Assembly (NCBI GenBank): GCA_022820725.1
Contig: JAJEFA010000007.1
Coordinates: forward strand, 471,215 to 535,214
Reading direction: 5' to 3'
DNA length: 64,000 bases
From: Candidatus Binatia bacterium
GTDB lineage: Bacteria; Desulfobacterota; Binatia; Bin18
Shown: positions 35,218-44,853 of the stretch, in pieces
Layout: each line of letters opens with the position of its first letter
How positions within the stretch are numbered: position 1 is the first letter of the stretch
The notes under the pieces: generated by a model
The model's input: only the letters and a program-made list of their open reading frames with translations
Database searches by the model: none
Told to the model about the DNA's origin: nothing
Position numbers and translations under genes: made by a program

Positions 35218-36282
35218 GCCAAGTCGCTCTCGGTTATACCTGTCCGCCTCAATAGCTTCACACCACCGCCGATTGTCCATATACCAACGGACCGTCTGTG
35301 CCAGGCCACGCTCGAACGTGTAGCGTGGCCGCCAACCGAGCTGGGTTCTGATTTTTGTTGCATCAATGGCATAGCGTCGATCATGGCCGGGACGATCGGT
35401 CACAAAGGTCATCAGCTCGGAGTAGGCTGGAATACCTCGCTCCTTGAGAGCCGTATTTTTTGCGGCGGGTAGCAGCTCTTCAATAATGGTACAGAGCTGC
35501 TCCACAACCGCACGATTGGTCCGCTCATTTCCCCCCCCGATATTATATTGTTCACCACTCTGGCCCTGCCGCAAAGCAAGCAAGATGCCCCGACAGTGGT
35601 CTTCAACATGCAGCCAGTCACGGACGTGTTGTCCATCGCCATAGATTGGGAGAGGTTTGCCCTCAAGGGCGTTCAGAATCATGAGAGGGATGAGTTTTTC
35701 CGGAAACTGATATGGGCCATAATTATTGGAACAACTCGTGATTAGCGTGTGCAGGCCATAGGTCTCGTAATAGGCTCGGACAAAATGATCGGCGCTCGCC
35801 TTTGAGGCGGAATACGGCGAATTTGGCGCGTAGGGGCTGGATTCGGAAAAGCTGCCCCCAGATCCGAGGCTGCCGTATACTTCGTCTGTCGAGACGTGCA
35901 AAAAACGGAACCGTCCCTGGACGGCCGGGGAAGCCACATATTTTCGGGCCTCCTCCAGCAAATAAAATGTCCCAATCAGATTCGTTTCAACAAACGGCCA
36001 GGGGTTGTCAATGGAGCGGTCCACATGGGTCTCTGCGGCACAGTTCACCACGGCCTGAGGCCGATATGTCCGGAATAATTCCGCCACCGCCGTCTGCTCG
36101 GCGATATCGGCCCGGGAAAAGGTCACGCGCGGATTGTGGAGGACATCTTCAAGATTGTTCAGACTGCCGGCATACGTCAACTTATCAACAATAACGACAG
36201 AGGCCGTTGTTTCGGCCAGGGCGAGGCGGACCAGATTGCTCCCGATAAACCCTGCCCCGCCAGTGATCAACATGGTCTCCAT
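35200..36282 (-). CDS. rfbB: dTDP-glucose 4,6-dehydratase
   Basis: 360 residues from the ATG at 36282 (METMLITGG). Short-chain dehydrogenase fold with NAD loop GGAGFIG (8-14), STDEVYG, and the YSASK catalytic pair. It makes the 4-keto-6-deoxy intermediate. With rfbA and rfbC it forms three of the four rhamnose steps. rfbD (RmlD reductase) is not in this window. Confidence 0.96.
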   Translation of the reverse strand: METMLITGGAGFIGSNLVRLALAETTASVVIVDKLTYAGSLNNLEDVLHNPRVTFSRADIAEQTAVAELFRTYRPQAVVNCAAETHVDRSIDNPWPFVETNLIGTFYLLEEARKYVASPAVQGRFRFLHVSTDEVYGSLGSGGSFSESSPYAPNSPYSASKASADHFVRAYYETYGLHTLITSCSNNYGPYQFPEKLIPLMILNALEGKPLPIYGDGQHVRDWLHVEDHCRGILLALRQGQSGEQYNIGGGNERTNRAVVEQLCTIIEELLPAAKNTALKERGIPAYSELMTFVTDRPGHDRRYAIDATKIRTQLGWRPRYTFERGLAQTVRWYMDNRRWCEAIEADRYNRERLGLGSRG

Positions 36283-36319
36283 ACGTACTCGGGTCCGTGT
36301 CTTTCGCCACCCCGCCTTC

Positions 36320-36341
36320 GTATCAGCCGCTGGGCTGATAC
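36320..36341. terminator. Stem-loop between glycosyltransferase and rfbB
   Basis: A perfect 9-bp stem (GTATCAGCC at 36320-36328 with GGCTGATAC at 36333-36341) has a 4-nt loop. On the minus strand it lies past the glycosyltransferase gene and 38 bp before rfbB. It lacks a T-run, so it could be a weak terminator or a 5' leader hairpin. Confidence 0.4.
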
Positions 36342-36403
36342 TTCCCATTCTAGACCAGTGGAAAGCGTGTTCACAGCCCGTCAGGCGGTTGAGGTTGGGC
36401 TAG

Positions 36404-37768
36404 TTATGGGTGGGCCGCGGTCGGCAGGAGGCGGGCCAGCACCTCGCGATAGCTTGTTGGGTTCAGACGAAACGTCGGATGGTCTCGATCAACTCCGGTG
36501 TAATAGCGGAGCAGGATCAGGTAACGCCGAACCAGTTCCGGTAGCAGGAAGTTCTGGCGTACGTGTTCCTGGGCCTGCCGGCCGAGTTGGGCCGTTTGCT
36601 CCGGCTCATCGAGAATCCGGGCCATTTTCGTCGCAATTTCCTCAACGTCCATGGGTTCAACCAGATAGCCCGTCTGCCCGTCAACGACCTGCCGTACAAT
36701 CCCTCCGACACGCGAACCAATAACCGGGGTTCCCTGCCACAGCGCCTCGGACACGACCAGGCCAAAGCCTTCGCGGGTTGAGACGTGGACGAAGCCCCGG
36801 GCCAGACGCATCAGCGAACCGACGACCTGATCGTTGTTTTCAACATTGACCCAGAAACGGATATCAGGATCGGCGCCGGCTTGCGCTTGCAGTTGCTCCA
36901 GCATGGCTTCACCTTCGGGGTCGTCGGTTGCGGTGTTACCCAGAAAGATGAGATAGGGCACCGGGTCATAGGTCTTGTGCTGACGCAGGCGTTTGAAAGC
37001 ACTCAGGATAGACGCTTGATTTTTATGGATATCATAGCGTGAAATGGCAGCAAGAATCGGACGATCCGGGTCGACGGCATGTTGCTGGAACAGTGGGGCG
37101 AGCACCTCTTTGGCGCGGATTTCGGTATGCTGCTGATTTTTTTCCGCCCGCGGGTCTATGCACGGTGTAATCTGGTATTGGGGAATCTGTAATCCCGGCC
37201 CGACAAACTCGGGCATGGTAAAAATCGCACCCGCATACTGGTTGAGATAGGGGGCCAGGAAACGCCACACCGTCGGGTTCGGCGTTGACGTGTCAATATG
37301 ACATCGCCACAGCACATTGCCCATGAGCAGGCCACTCATAATCAGCGCCGCAGGTTGGGGATCATGGACAACAATCAGATCAGATTCTATTGCGGCATTT
37401 TGAGCGTGGGCGGCCAGATTATCCAAATAGGTTTCAAACAGTTCCTGAAGAGAAATCGGCTGGTCTACGCCCTGGAGCGTGTTGTGAAACTTCTTGGTGA
37501 CGTGAAAAAACGCCTCATGGCCCTGGATGGTAAACCAGCGGGCGTGAACGCCGAGTGAGCGGGCAAGCGGAATCACACTCCGCAGCATCTCCGCCACCCC
37601 ACCGCCCACAAAGGTCGAGTTGATATTTGCCCAGCCTTTCCCTTCAACGGGAGCGGCAAGCTGCTTGAGCGCATCGACCCCTGCCTGGCCAATATAGGGC
37701 TCGTATTCGTCAATCGTCAGGAGAGATTCTGGCGCGTATTCTTCCAGCCTGGCAGGTCCGTCACTCAT
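36404..37768 (-). CDS. GT4 glycosyltransferase, trehalose synthase (TreT)-like
   Basis: 454 residues. WANINSTFVGGGVAEML near 45-62 is the donor-side signature of TreT-type trehalose glycosyltransferring synthases. The C-terminal STREGFGLVVSEALWQGTPV contains the GT4 EX7E motif. TreT joins NDP-glucose and glucose to trehalose. Other GT4 enzymes share the core, so the product is inferred. Confidence 0.8.
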   Translation of the reverse strand: MSDGPARLEEYAPESLLTIDEYEPYIGQAGVDALKQLAAPVEGKGWANINSTFVGGGVAEMLRSVIPLARSLGVHARWFTIQGHEAFFHVTKKFHNTLQGVDQPISLQELFETYLDNLAAHAQNAAIESDLIVVHDPQPAALIMSGLLMGNVLWRCHIDTSTPNPTVWRFLAPYLNQYAGAIFTMPEFVGPGLQIPQYQITPCIDPRAEKNQQHTEIRAKEVLAPLFQQHAVDPDRPILAAISRYDIHKNQASILSAFKRLRQHKTYDPVPYLIFLGNTATDDPEGEAMLEQLQAQAGADPDIRFWVNVENNDQVVGSLMRLARGFVHVSTREGFGLVVSEALWQGTPVIGSRVGGIVRQVVDGQTGYLVEPMDVEEIATKMARILDEPEQTAQLGRQAQEHVRQNFLLPELVRRYLILLRYYTGVDRDHPTFRLNPTSYREVLARLLPTAAHP

Positions 37769-37901
37769 GGTGTCTGTCCTTATGACCGTCCCATCATAGG
37801 CGGTTCAGCCGCGAAAATTATTCCACCTTGTTGTGCGTGAATATGGCTCTCATACCATGTGGAACGGGAACCGACTAGAAAATCTGGCGCTATACAAAGT
37901 C

Positions 37902-39512
37902 TCAATCGAGACGGGTTGTCAATGGGGGAACAGAGGCGGGCTGATGCTCGGGGCGCAAAAGGTCCATCACCGTCTTGACGGGGTGAAACGTACTGCCCGG
38001 CACTTCCACAAAGACCGTATTCCAGTGCGCCATAGCCCCGTTCCACAACCCCGGTAATTCGAGGGCTCGCAAGGAACGTCCGTCTTTTGATTTCTCGGAG
38101 ATAAATCCGGTCGCGGGATCGACGAACTGGGCTAACGGAAAGGGGCGTCCGCGATAGTCCCGCACACCACAGACGAGGTCAACCGGATTGAAGTGGGTGG
38201 CTGCTTGCCAGCGTACGCGTTGCTCCGCGTTTGTCATATCGACTTGGGAAGCCTCGACAATTTGGAGTGAGGTTGTGCCGTTGACCTGTCTGACCCAGAA
38301 AGGTCCTCCACCCGGCTCTCCGGTATTTTTCACCACCCCACACACGCGCAACGGCTGATCGAGTTGAGCAATGAGAAAATCACACTGACGCAGCATTGCG
38401 GTGCGCTCAAAGTCTTGAGGCAGGACAAGCGACAATTGGTCCTGAGCAAAGCAACGAGCGGCATCAATAGCGATACGCGTGGCGGGCGACTCTCTGGGGA
38501 GGGAGGCTCTGAGTTGTGTGATATGAAAAAATACCTGTTGCTGGAGGTGGAGAAGATAGCCGCACAGGAGCTTTTTATACCGGTAGGTATCGGGCTTGAG
38601 TCGGTCGGGCAGGACATTGTCGATATTCTTAATAAAAACGATATCACCTTGAAGGTCGGCCAGGTTTTCCAATAGAGCGCCGTGCCCGCCGGGACGAAAA
38701 ACAAGGGCTCCACTACTATCCCTGACTGGGATGTTATCCGAGTCTACGGCGATGGTGTCTGTCGCGGGCTTCTGAATAGAGTACGAAATGTCGAGTTGAG
38801 CGCCCCGCTGAGCGTAGCGGTGGCGCACGCCGTCAAGATACGTCTGAATAACCTGCCGGTGGGGCGCGGGAACCGTGAAGTGCAACCGCGCAACGGAGGA
38901 AGCATCTCGGACATACTCCAGCGCTTCAACCAGATGTTCCTCAAAAGCGGTCCGGCTATGGTCTCTATAGGCGTGAAATGGCACGAGTCCTTTGGGTAGG
39001 TTGGCATAGTTCAATCCTGCTGGAGTGAGGAGATAGGCGAGAAGCGTGTGATACTGCCCCTGACTCAGGAGTCCCTCCAGCGTATGGCCGTCCCTGTGTA
39101 AGACTGTCCGCAGTTCCTGGGCAAAAGCAAAGTGGTCAAGCTGACCGAGAAAGCGATGAAACGTCTGACAGTCGATATCTCCCTCGGCCGCTTTCCTGGC
39201 CAGCACCTGATTCGAGAGCAACTCCGGCTGCTGAAAAAACGAGAGGGGGAATTGAAACATCCGACTAGCCGCACCCGAGGCAGGAACAAATTTGATCAGG
39301 CGTCCTGCTGCGGCAGCCTCGGCATGCAACTGGGCGAGTCGATCTGTCTCTGCTGGTATGCGGGCAATCCCATCACCGAGCGTACACGGTCGCTCCAACT
39401 GAATGGGAGGAAAACCCTGCTGAAACTGCCGAATATGGGTCGCAACCGTCTCGGGTAACATCCCGCAGGCCTGGAGCTCCGCACGGTCCTCAGCGGTCAG
39501 CTCATAGTGCAT
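37902..39512 (-). CDS. DUF4301 domain protein
   Basis: 536 residues from the ATG at 39512 (MHYELTAEDRAEL). DUF4301 is recognisable by LIKFVPASGAASRMF, HGALLENLADLQGDIVFIKN and GTTSLQIVEASQVD. The GAASR and NLADL patterns resemble sugar-nucleotide pyrophosphorylases. Members are best known in Bacteroidetes, and the function is unknown. It diverges from the phosphotransferase gene. Confidence 0.8.
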   Translation of the reverse strand: MHYELTAEDRAELQACGMLPETVATHIRQFQQGFPPIQLERPCTLGDGIARIPAETDRLAQLHAEAAAAGRLIKFVPASGAASRMFQFPLSFFQQPELLSNQVLARKAAEGDIDCQTFHRFLGQLDHFAFAQELRTVLHRDGHTLEGLLSQGQYHTLLAYLLTPAGLNYANLPKGLVPFHAYRDHSRTAFEEHLVEALEYVRDASSVARLHFTVPAPHRQVIQTYLDGVRHRYAQRGAQLDISYSIQKPATDTIAVDSDNIPVRDSSGALVFRPGGHGALLENLADLQGDIVFIKNIDNVLPDRLKPDTYRYKKLLCGYLLHLQQQVFFHITQLRASLPRESPATRIAIDAARCFAQDQLSLVLPQDFERTAMLRQCDFLIAQLDQPLRVCGVVKNTGEPGGGPFWVRQVNGTTSLQIVEASQVDMTNAEQRVRWQAATHFNPVDLVCGVRDYRGRPFPLAQFVDPATGFISEKSKDGRSLRALELPGLWNGAMAHWNTVFVEVPGSTFHPVKTVMDLLRPEHQPASVPPLTTRLD

Positions 39513-39581
39513 AGTCACCACTATCCACTCACTACCATCCCTTGTAAACTTCCTCTCAGCCCACTCACTAAGGAGAACCGT

Positions 39582-40616
39582 ATGGCCGTTGAGATCCCTG
39601 TCCTCACCCAACAATTACAAGCATTCTGTCTGAGCCATTATGGACAAGAGGCGAGCGTACACCAAGTCGAGGCCATGCCGGGCCATGCCGGGCTAAGTTT
39701 TGGCTTTACCGTGACCTATGAAAAAAACGGCCAAGCTGAAAACGAATCTCTGGTCATGCGTCTGCCGCCTAAAGGCGTTCGCCAAAGCGGGAATACCGAT
39801 GTCCTACGCCAAGCGCCTTTACTGCGCACGCTCAAGAAGAACGGAGTGCCTGTCCCTGAGGTGCGTTGGGCCGGAGATGACCTGCGTTGGTTCGAGGTGC
39901 CGTACCTGATGGTCGAACGCCTGCCCGGTCGCACCTTCCACGTCTGGGAACCCGACGCGTCGTTTAGCCGGGACGCCGAGGCCGTCGCGCTGCTCTACCG
40001 GCAGGGGGTGCAGGCTTTAATCCAGGTCCACCAACTCGATTGGAAGACCGAACTGGCCGGCTGGGAAGCGCCCCGCTCGCTCGAACAGGAAATCCACTTC
40101 TGGGACCCCATTTTAGCCAAAGCCGCAGAACCGGAATGGATCACCTGGGGCGAAGAGGTCCGCGCCCTCCTGCTGGCCCATCAGCCCACGGACCCCCCGA
40201 TCGGCCTCTTTCATGGCGACTATCAGGGGACCAACCTGTTATTCGACCAACAGCCCGCGGGCGAGCAACTGGTGGCCCTCTTGGATTGGGAGATTTCCGG
40301 TATCAGCGGACATCTCCTCGACCTCGGCTGGCTGCTGGTCTTTATTGACCCGGAAAGCTGGGATGCCGAACGCCGTCCAATCTCAACCATCCCGCCGATT
40401 GACGCACTCGTGGCCTTGTATGAAGACGGCGTGCAACGCAAGGTCCCCGATATCAATTGGTATCGCGCCCTGGCCGGCTATCGCTTTGGCGCGATCAGTT
40501 GCTTTAACGTAGTGCTGCACCGTCGCGGCAAGCGCCATGACCCTGAATGGGACCTGATCGCCCCATCGGTCAAGACGCTTTTTGGCCGGGCCAAGGACTT
40601 GCTGCTTGGTGCATAA
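39582..40616 (+). CDS. APH/ACAD10-like phosphotransferase family protein
   Basis: 344 residues from an ATG with aaggag before it. The protein-kinase-like fold shows LFHGDYQGTNLLF (catalytic loop) and LLDWEISGISGHLLDLGWLL (metal site). Such proteins often accompany acyl-CoA dehydrogenases and may phosphorylate hydroxyacyl-CoA compounds; the substrate here is unknown. It ends facing the next phosphotransferase gene. Confidence 0.85.
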   Translation: MAVEIPVLTQQLQAFCLSHYGQEASVHQVEAMPGHAGLSFGFTVTYEKNGQAENESLVMRLPPKGVRQSGNTDVLRQAPLLRTLKKNGVPVPEVRWAGDDLRWFEVPYLMVERLPGRTFHVWEPDASFSRDAEAVALLYRQGVQALIQVHQLDWKTELAGWEAPRSLEQEIHFWDPILAKAAEPEWITWGEEVRALLLAHQPTDPPIGLFHGDYQGTNLLFDQQPAGEQLVALLDWEISGISGHLLDLGWLLVFIDPESWDAERRPISTIPPIDALVALYEDGVQRKVPDINWYRALAGYRFGAISCFNVVLHRRGKRHDPEWDLIAPSVKTLFGRAKDLLLGA

Positions 40617-40626
40617 GCGGGAATGG

Positions 40627-41676
40627 TTAGCCGGCCTCGGCTATAATCCGCTGGGCGCGCTGCACGAGCTGGGGCACCTTCCAGACAAACTCGGCGGCTT
40701 TCGGATTGGCCGCGGTGCCTTCGAGAGAGTGTCGATACAGGCCCTCCAGGATAATGGCGTACTTCCAGACCGCCAAGCAGCGATAAAAGGGAAAGTGCTC
40801 CATGGTCCGGCCGGTGCGCCCGGCATAGCGTTCGGCCATCTCTTCGCGGGATAAAAAGCCCGGCAACTGGGTCAGGGCATTGCTGTCAATCAGGTCCGGG
40901 GTGTCTCGCTCGTCGCCGGTGGGTCCCCAGAAGCTGAGCAGCCAGCCGAGGTCGGAGAGCGGGTCGCCCAGGGTCGCCATTTCCCAGTCGAATATGGCGA
41001 CTAAGCGGGTCGGAGCGGATGCCCCGAACATCACGTTATCAACTTTGTAATCGCCGTGGACAACTGTCGCTTCACTCGCCGGCGGCAGCCGCCGTTGCAG
41101 CCAGTCACCGACTGCCTCAAGTCCGGGCAGTGGGCGGGTATGCGGCACGGTCAGCTCGTACTGTTTGGTCCAGCGTTTGAGTTGGCGTTCAAGATAACCC
41201 TGCGGCCGGCCAATGCCTTCCAGGTCCGTGCCCTGCCATTGCACGGCGTGGAGTTCGGCGAGCGCATCGATTAATTCTTCTCCGAGCCGTCGGCGTTCTT
41301 CCCGAGTCTCAAAAATCTCCGGGAGCGTTTCCCGGATCACGATGCCGTCCACCCGCTGCATCAGGTAAAAGGGGACACCGAGAACGTCGCGATCTTCACA
41401 CGCAATCACCGGCTGCGGAGTCCGAACGTCAAAGGTGGACAGGGCAGACAGCACCCGGTATTCGCGCAGCATGTCGTGGGCGGTCGGCAGGAGGTCCCCG
41501 CTCGGCGGACGCCGCAGCACCCAGCGCTTGTCTCCCCAGGAGACAAAAAACGTTTCGTTTGAGTAGCCGGCTTCGTGCCGTTCAATCCCGATGTCGCCCT
41601 CTGTCAGGGAAAGCCGGTCACACAGAAAACGAATAAGCTTCGGCAGGTTAATAAGTGAGCTGTTTTCCTGAGCCAT
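40627..41676 (-). CDS. APH/ACAD10-like phosphotransferase family protein
   Basis: 349 residues. VVHGDYKVDNVMF is the catalytic loop and AIFDWEMATLGDPLSDLGWLL the metal site, close to the N-terminal kinase domain of ACAD10/11. N-terminal GYSNETFFVSWGDKRWVLRR is the ATP-binding part. It is convergent with the preceding phosphotransferase, 10 bp apart, and 23 bp downstream of the helicase gene. Confidence 0.88.
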   Translation of the reverse strand: MAQENSSLINLPKLIRFLCDRLSLTEGDIGIERHEAGYSNETFFVSWGDKRWVLRRPPSGDLLPTAHDMLREYRVLSALSTFDVRTPQPVIACEDRDVLGVPFYLMQRVDGIVIRETLPEIFETREERRRLGEELIDALAELHAVQWQGTDLEGIGRPQGYLERQLKRWTKQYELTVPHTRPLPGLEAVGDWLQRRLPPASEATVVHGDYKVDNVMFGASAPTRLVAIFDWEMATLGDPLSDLGWLLSFWGPTGDERDTPDLIDSNALTQLPGFLSREEMAERYAGRTGRTMEHFPFYRCLAVWKYAIILEGLYRHSLEGTAANPKAAEFVWKVPQLVQRAQRIIAEAG

Positions 41677-41699
41677 CGTGTTTCTCTCTTCTCCCGTTT

Positions 41700-43061
41700 T
41701 TAGACTTGATAGGCGGCGTGCTGACGGCGCCGCTCACTGATGCCCTCCTCCACCGTTCCCGCAGTAATGACCTCGTACAAAACCGCCTGCTTACCTTCCC
41801 GTTTGCGCAGAATCCGGCCCAGACGCTGCACGTGCTCGCGGGTGGAGCCGGAACCGGACAGCACAACGGCAACACTGGCTTCCGGGATGTTCACGCCTTC
41901 GTTCAACACTTTTGACGTGGCCAGCGCCAGGTACTCTCCGTGGTTAAAGGCTTCGAGTATGGCCTTGCGCTCCTTTGTCGGCGTTTGATGGGTCAGGGCC
42001 GGAATCAAGAACGCGGTGGAGATGGCGTGAACCGTATCGTTATCACTGGTAAAAATAATGGTCCGGTCACGGGCGTGCTTTTTCAGCAGGAAATCCAGGG
42101 TCCGCAGCTTGGCCTGGGTTCCCAAGGCCAGTCTTTTCGCCCTTTGGTGGGCCAATAAAGCACTCCGGCCCTTCCGACTCGCCGCGCTCTCACGAATAAA
42201 ACGATGCCAGCCGGCCAGGCCGTCCAGGACGATGCCGTGATCCACAATAAAATCATAGAACGTGCTGCGGGCCCGACGGTATTCTGCTTCTTCCTCTGAC
42301 GTGAGCGTGACCTTGAGGCGTTCAACGACGTAGTCGGACAAATACTCCCCAGCCAACTCGGTAATCCCTTTGGCATACACCCGTGGGCCGATAAGGGTAT
42401 CGAGCAGCCCCTCACGCCCGTCGGCACGTTCCGGCGTCGCCGTCAGCCCTAAGCGATAGGGGGCCAGACACATCTCCGCAGCATGGCTGTACACATCGCC
42501 CGGCAGGTGATGACATTCGTCAAATATCACCAGGCCCCACCGGTTACCCAAGCGATCCATATGCCGATAGGCGCTGCTATAGGTTGTCACCGTCAGGTCT
42601 TCGATTTCATAATACCCCCCGCCAATCAGCCCGACCGTTTCACCAAACGCCGCACACAGCAGGTCGTACCACTGATTCATGAGATCAATAGTGGGAGCAA
42701 CAACCAGGGTACTCCGCTGGACAATTTCTATGGCTCTTTGGCCAACATAGCTCTTCCCGGCCCCGGTCGGCAGAATGACCGTGCCGCGTCGGCCCGTGGT
42801 GACCCAGGCCTCAAGCGCGTCGCTCTGAAACGGCCGTGGCGTTTGGGTCAAACGACTGGACAGGTTTAGCCTGCGGTAAGCCGGCGCAGCGTTCGTGCAG
42901 ACGGTCTGGTGCTGTTTGAAGGTCTCAACCACCTGGCGATAGTGATGGGCTTGCGTTCGCCACCGATCGACCCGACCATCCCACCGGAAGCAGGCGGGCG
43001 GGACAAACCCTTCGGGCGGGTCGTAGAGCACGAGCGTCCCAAGGTCGAAGGACAGATGCAT
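41700..43061 (-). CDS. XPB/Rad25-like DEAD/DEAH helicase
   Basis: 453 residues from the ATG at 43061. Superfamily 2 motifs in order: LPTGAGKSYVG (I), VAPTIDLMNQW (Ia), DECHH (II), GLTATPERADGREG (III), TIIFTSDND, and STREHVQRLGRILRKR (VI). The N-terminal damage-recognition-like part is short. No ribosome site is seen before the ATG because a G-rich heptad repeat fills that space, so the start is uncertain. Possible role in DNA repair or transcription. Confidence 0.85.
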   Translation of the reverse strand: MHLSFDLGTLVLYDPPEGFVPPACFRWDGRVDRWRTQAHHYRQVVETFKQHQTVCTNAAPAYRRLNLSSRLTQTPRPFQSDALEAWVTTGRRGTVILPTGAGKSYVGQRAIEIVQRSTLVVAPTIDLMNQWYDLLCAAFGETVGLIGGGYYEIEDLTVTTYSSAYRHMDRLGNRWGLVIFDECHHLPGDVYSHAAEMCLAPYRLGLTATPERADGREGLLDTLIGPRVYAKGITELAGEYLSDYVVERLKVTLTSEEEAEYRRARSTFYDFIVDHGIVLDGLAGWHRFIRESAASRKGRSALLAHQRAKRLALGTQAKLRTLDFLLKKHARDRTIIFTSDNDTVHAISTAFLIPALTHQTPTKERKAILEAFNHGEYLALATSKVLNEGVNIPEASVAVVLSGSGSTREHVQRLGRILRKREGKQAVLYEVITAGTVEEGISERRRQHAAYQV

Positions 43062-43064
43062 GGG

Positions 43065-43133
43065 AGGGGGGGATTGGGGATTAGGGATTGGGGGTTGGGC
43101 TTCCCCAGTCCCCAACCCCCAATCCCCAGACCC
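43065..43133. repeat. G-rich heptad repeat folded as a hairpin, copy 3
   Basis: Units of GGGATTA/GGGATTG run 43067-43099 and are mirrored by a C-rich arm. A perfect 16-bp stem, gggattgggggttggg at 43084-43099 with its complement at 43111-43126, has an 11-nt loop. A T-run follows on the plus strand, but the flanking genes are on the minus strand. Confidence 0.65.
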
Positions 43134-43138
43134 TTTTT

Positions 43139-44350
43139 CTATACCACCTGTTTCTCGCGGAGTTGGGCGATCTGCTCGGCACTCAGGCCCACATCGCTCA
43201 GAACCTCGTCCGTATGCTGCCCAAGCGCGGGAGCAAAGGAACGAACCGAGCCCGGTGTGTCCGACAGCTTAATGGCCACGCCGGCCTGGGTCACTTTTCC
43301 GGCTTGGGGGTGGTCGAGCTCAATTGCCATCTCGCGATGTCTCACCTGCGGGTCGGCAAAGACCTCAGGCACATCGTAGACTTTTCCGACACACACATCG
43401 GCTTTGGTGAAAAAATCGTACCACTCATCGCGTGTTTTAGTGAGCAGAATATCCTGGAGTTCTTTTTTCACCTGCTGATGACGCTCCGTTGAATGCTGGG
43501 AGAAGTCTCCCATCTTCATGCCGCAATCCTTCCAATCCGGGCGGTCCAGCGCGTCACAGACATTATTCCACAGCCAGGGCTCGGTGCAGCCGATGGAAAG
43601 CTGTTTGCCGTCTTTGGTCTGATATACGCTGTAATAGGCGTATCCACCGCCAAAAACTCCCTTGGCCCGGCCCGGCATCGTACCATCGGCAAAATAATCA
43701 CGGACGTTCGGCGTAGCCGCAAGCAGTGAAATCGTGGTGTCCAGATAGGAAATATCAACCAACTGCCCCTGGCCGGTCTGTTGTCTGGCAAACAGGGCAA
43801 ACATGATACCGAGCGCGCCGTGCATGGAGGCTCCGGCATAGTCGGCAATAATGTTCAGCGGAATGGAGGGTGGACCTTCGGGTGGCCCAATCAGGTCCAA
43901 CACCCCGCTCAAAGAGAGATAGTTCAGGTCGTGGGCCGGGAAATTGCGGTACGGACCGTCCTGACCGTAGCCGCTCAAAGAGCAGTAGACGATGCCGGGG
44001 TTGATTGCCCGCAGGGTCTCATAGTCACCGCCCAGCCGCTGCATCACACCGGGCCGGAAGCCTTCGACCAGCACGTCGTACTCCTTGGCCAAGGCGTGTA
44101 AAACGTCCTGACCGGCCGGGTCTTTCAAATTCAGGGTGAGACTCTTTTTGTTCCGATTCGTGAAACTGGTGGCCAGTTTGCGGGCCTCGTCCGGCTTGGG
44201 TGACGCGCCCGAGCCGGCCAGCTTTCCGGCGGGAGGCGGCTCGATTTTTAAGACCTCGGCCCCCATGTCGGCCAGCATCATGGTACAGAATGCACCTGGC
44301 CCGACTCGCGTGAGTTCAAGAACTTTTATGCCATCAAGCGCTAATGCCAT
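43139..44350 (-). CDS. CaiB/BaiF family III CoA-transferase
   Basis: 403 residues, alpha-methylacyl-CoA racemase/CaiB-like. MALALDGIKVLELTRVGPGA starts the CoA-binding domain; the catalytic Asp is at 170 (NIIADYAGASMHGAL). GYGQDGPYRNFPAHDLNYLS is typical of the racemase subgroup, so it may epimerise 2-methylacyl-CoA or move CoA between acids. It is separated from the helicase gene by the heptad repeat. Confidence 0.88.
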   Translation of the reverse strand: MALALDGIKVLELTRVGPGAFCTMMLADMGAEVLKIEPPPAGKLAGSGASPKPDEARKLATSFTNRNKKSLTLNLKDPAGQDVLHALAKEYDVLVEGFRPGVMQRLGGDYETLRAINPGIVYCSLSGYGQDGPYRNFPAHDLNYLSLSGVLDLIGPPEGPPSIPLNIIADYAGASMHGALGIMFALFARQQTGQGQLVDISYLDTTISLLAATPNVRDYFADGTMPGRAKGVFGGGYAYYSVYQTKDGKQLSIGCTEPWLWNNVCDALDRPDWKDCGMKMGDFSQHSTERHQQVKKELQDILLTKTRDEWYDFFTKADVCVGKVYDVPEVFADPQVRHREMAIELDHPQAGKVTQAGVAIKLSDTPGSVRSFAPALGQHTDEVLSDVGLSAEQIAQLREKQVV

Positions 44351-44448
44351 GCTTCCCTCCTTACGAGCGAGAATGAAGAGTATTGTCGGGGACTGTTATA
44401 AACGATCCATCCATACGGGCGCTAGAGGTCTGTGGACCTCAGAGGCCA

Positions 44449-44853
44449 CTAAGCGGGAACCGTACGGAACCCTTCTTGAGCGAAATGATGGTCAAGTGTG
44501 AGTGCCAGCCCGATTTTTTGCCGCTGCATCACAATGAAGCTCGTACAATCCGTAAAGCTATACGATTTGTCGGCGCGTTTCTCAAAGAGCTTCCAGGCAG
44601 CCCTTTCATCTGACGGCGTGACATGGAGTAGAGTCACAAGCTTCGGGTCCAGGAGGGTTTTACCGACGAGGCAAGCGATACGATGGCCGAGGCGCGCTCG
44701 CGTAAGGGTGACGATTTCGTCGAAGACATAGGTTGAAGTCAGCGGGAGAGCCGCATAGGTATCGAGAATGGCTTGAAGGCGTTCGTGATCGGGATCACGC
44801 GCGTTGATATAAGAAAACCATGCACTCGTATCCACAAAAAGCGCTTCGTTCAT
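44449..44853 (-). CDS. vapC: PIN-domain toxin (VapC-like)
   Basis: 134 residues. The acidic PIN residues are in VDTSAWFSYIN (first Asp at 8), DEIVTL, and SYSFTDCTSF plus LTLDHHF. A metal-dependent RNase. Its start overlaps the antitoxin stop by 4 nt. Confidence 0.88.
   Translation of the reverse strand: MNEALFVDTSAWFSYINARDPDHERLQAILDTYAALPLTSTYVFDEIVTLTRARLGHRIACLVGKTLLDPKLVTLLHVTPSDERAAWKLFEKRADKSYSFTDCTSFIVMQRQKIGLALTLDHHFAQEGFRTVPA

Noticed and set aside
43065..43138. Heptad hairpin as terminator of the CoA-transferase gene
   Set aside because: The T-run lies on the plus strand while the flanking genes are transcribed from the minus strand.
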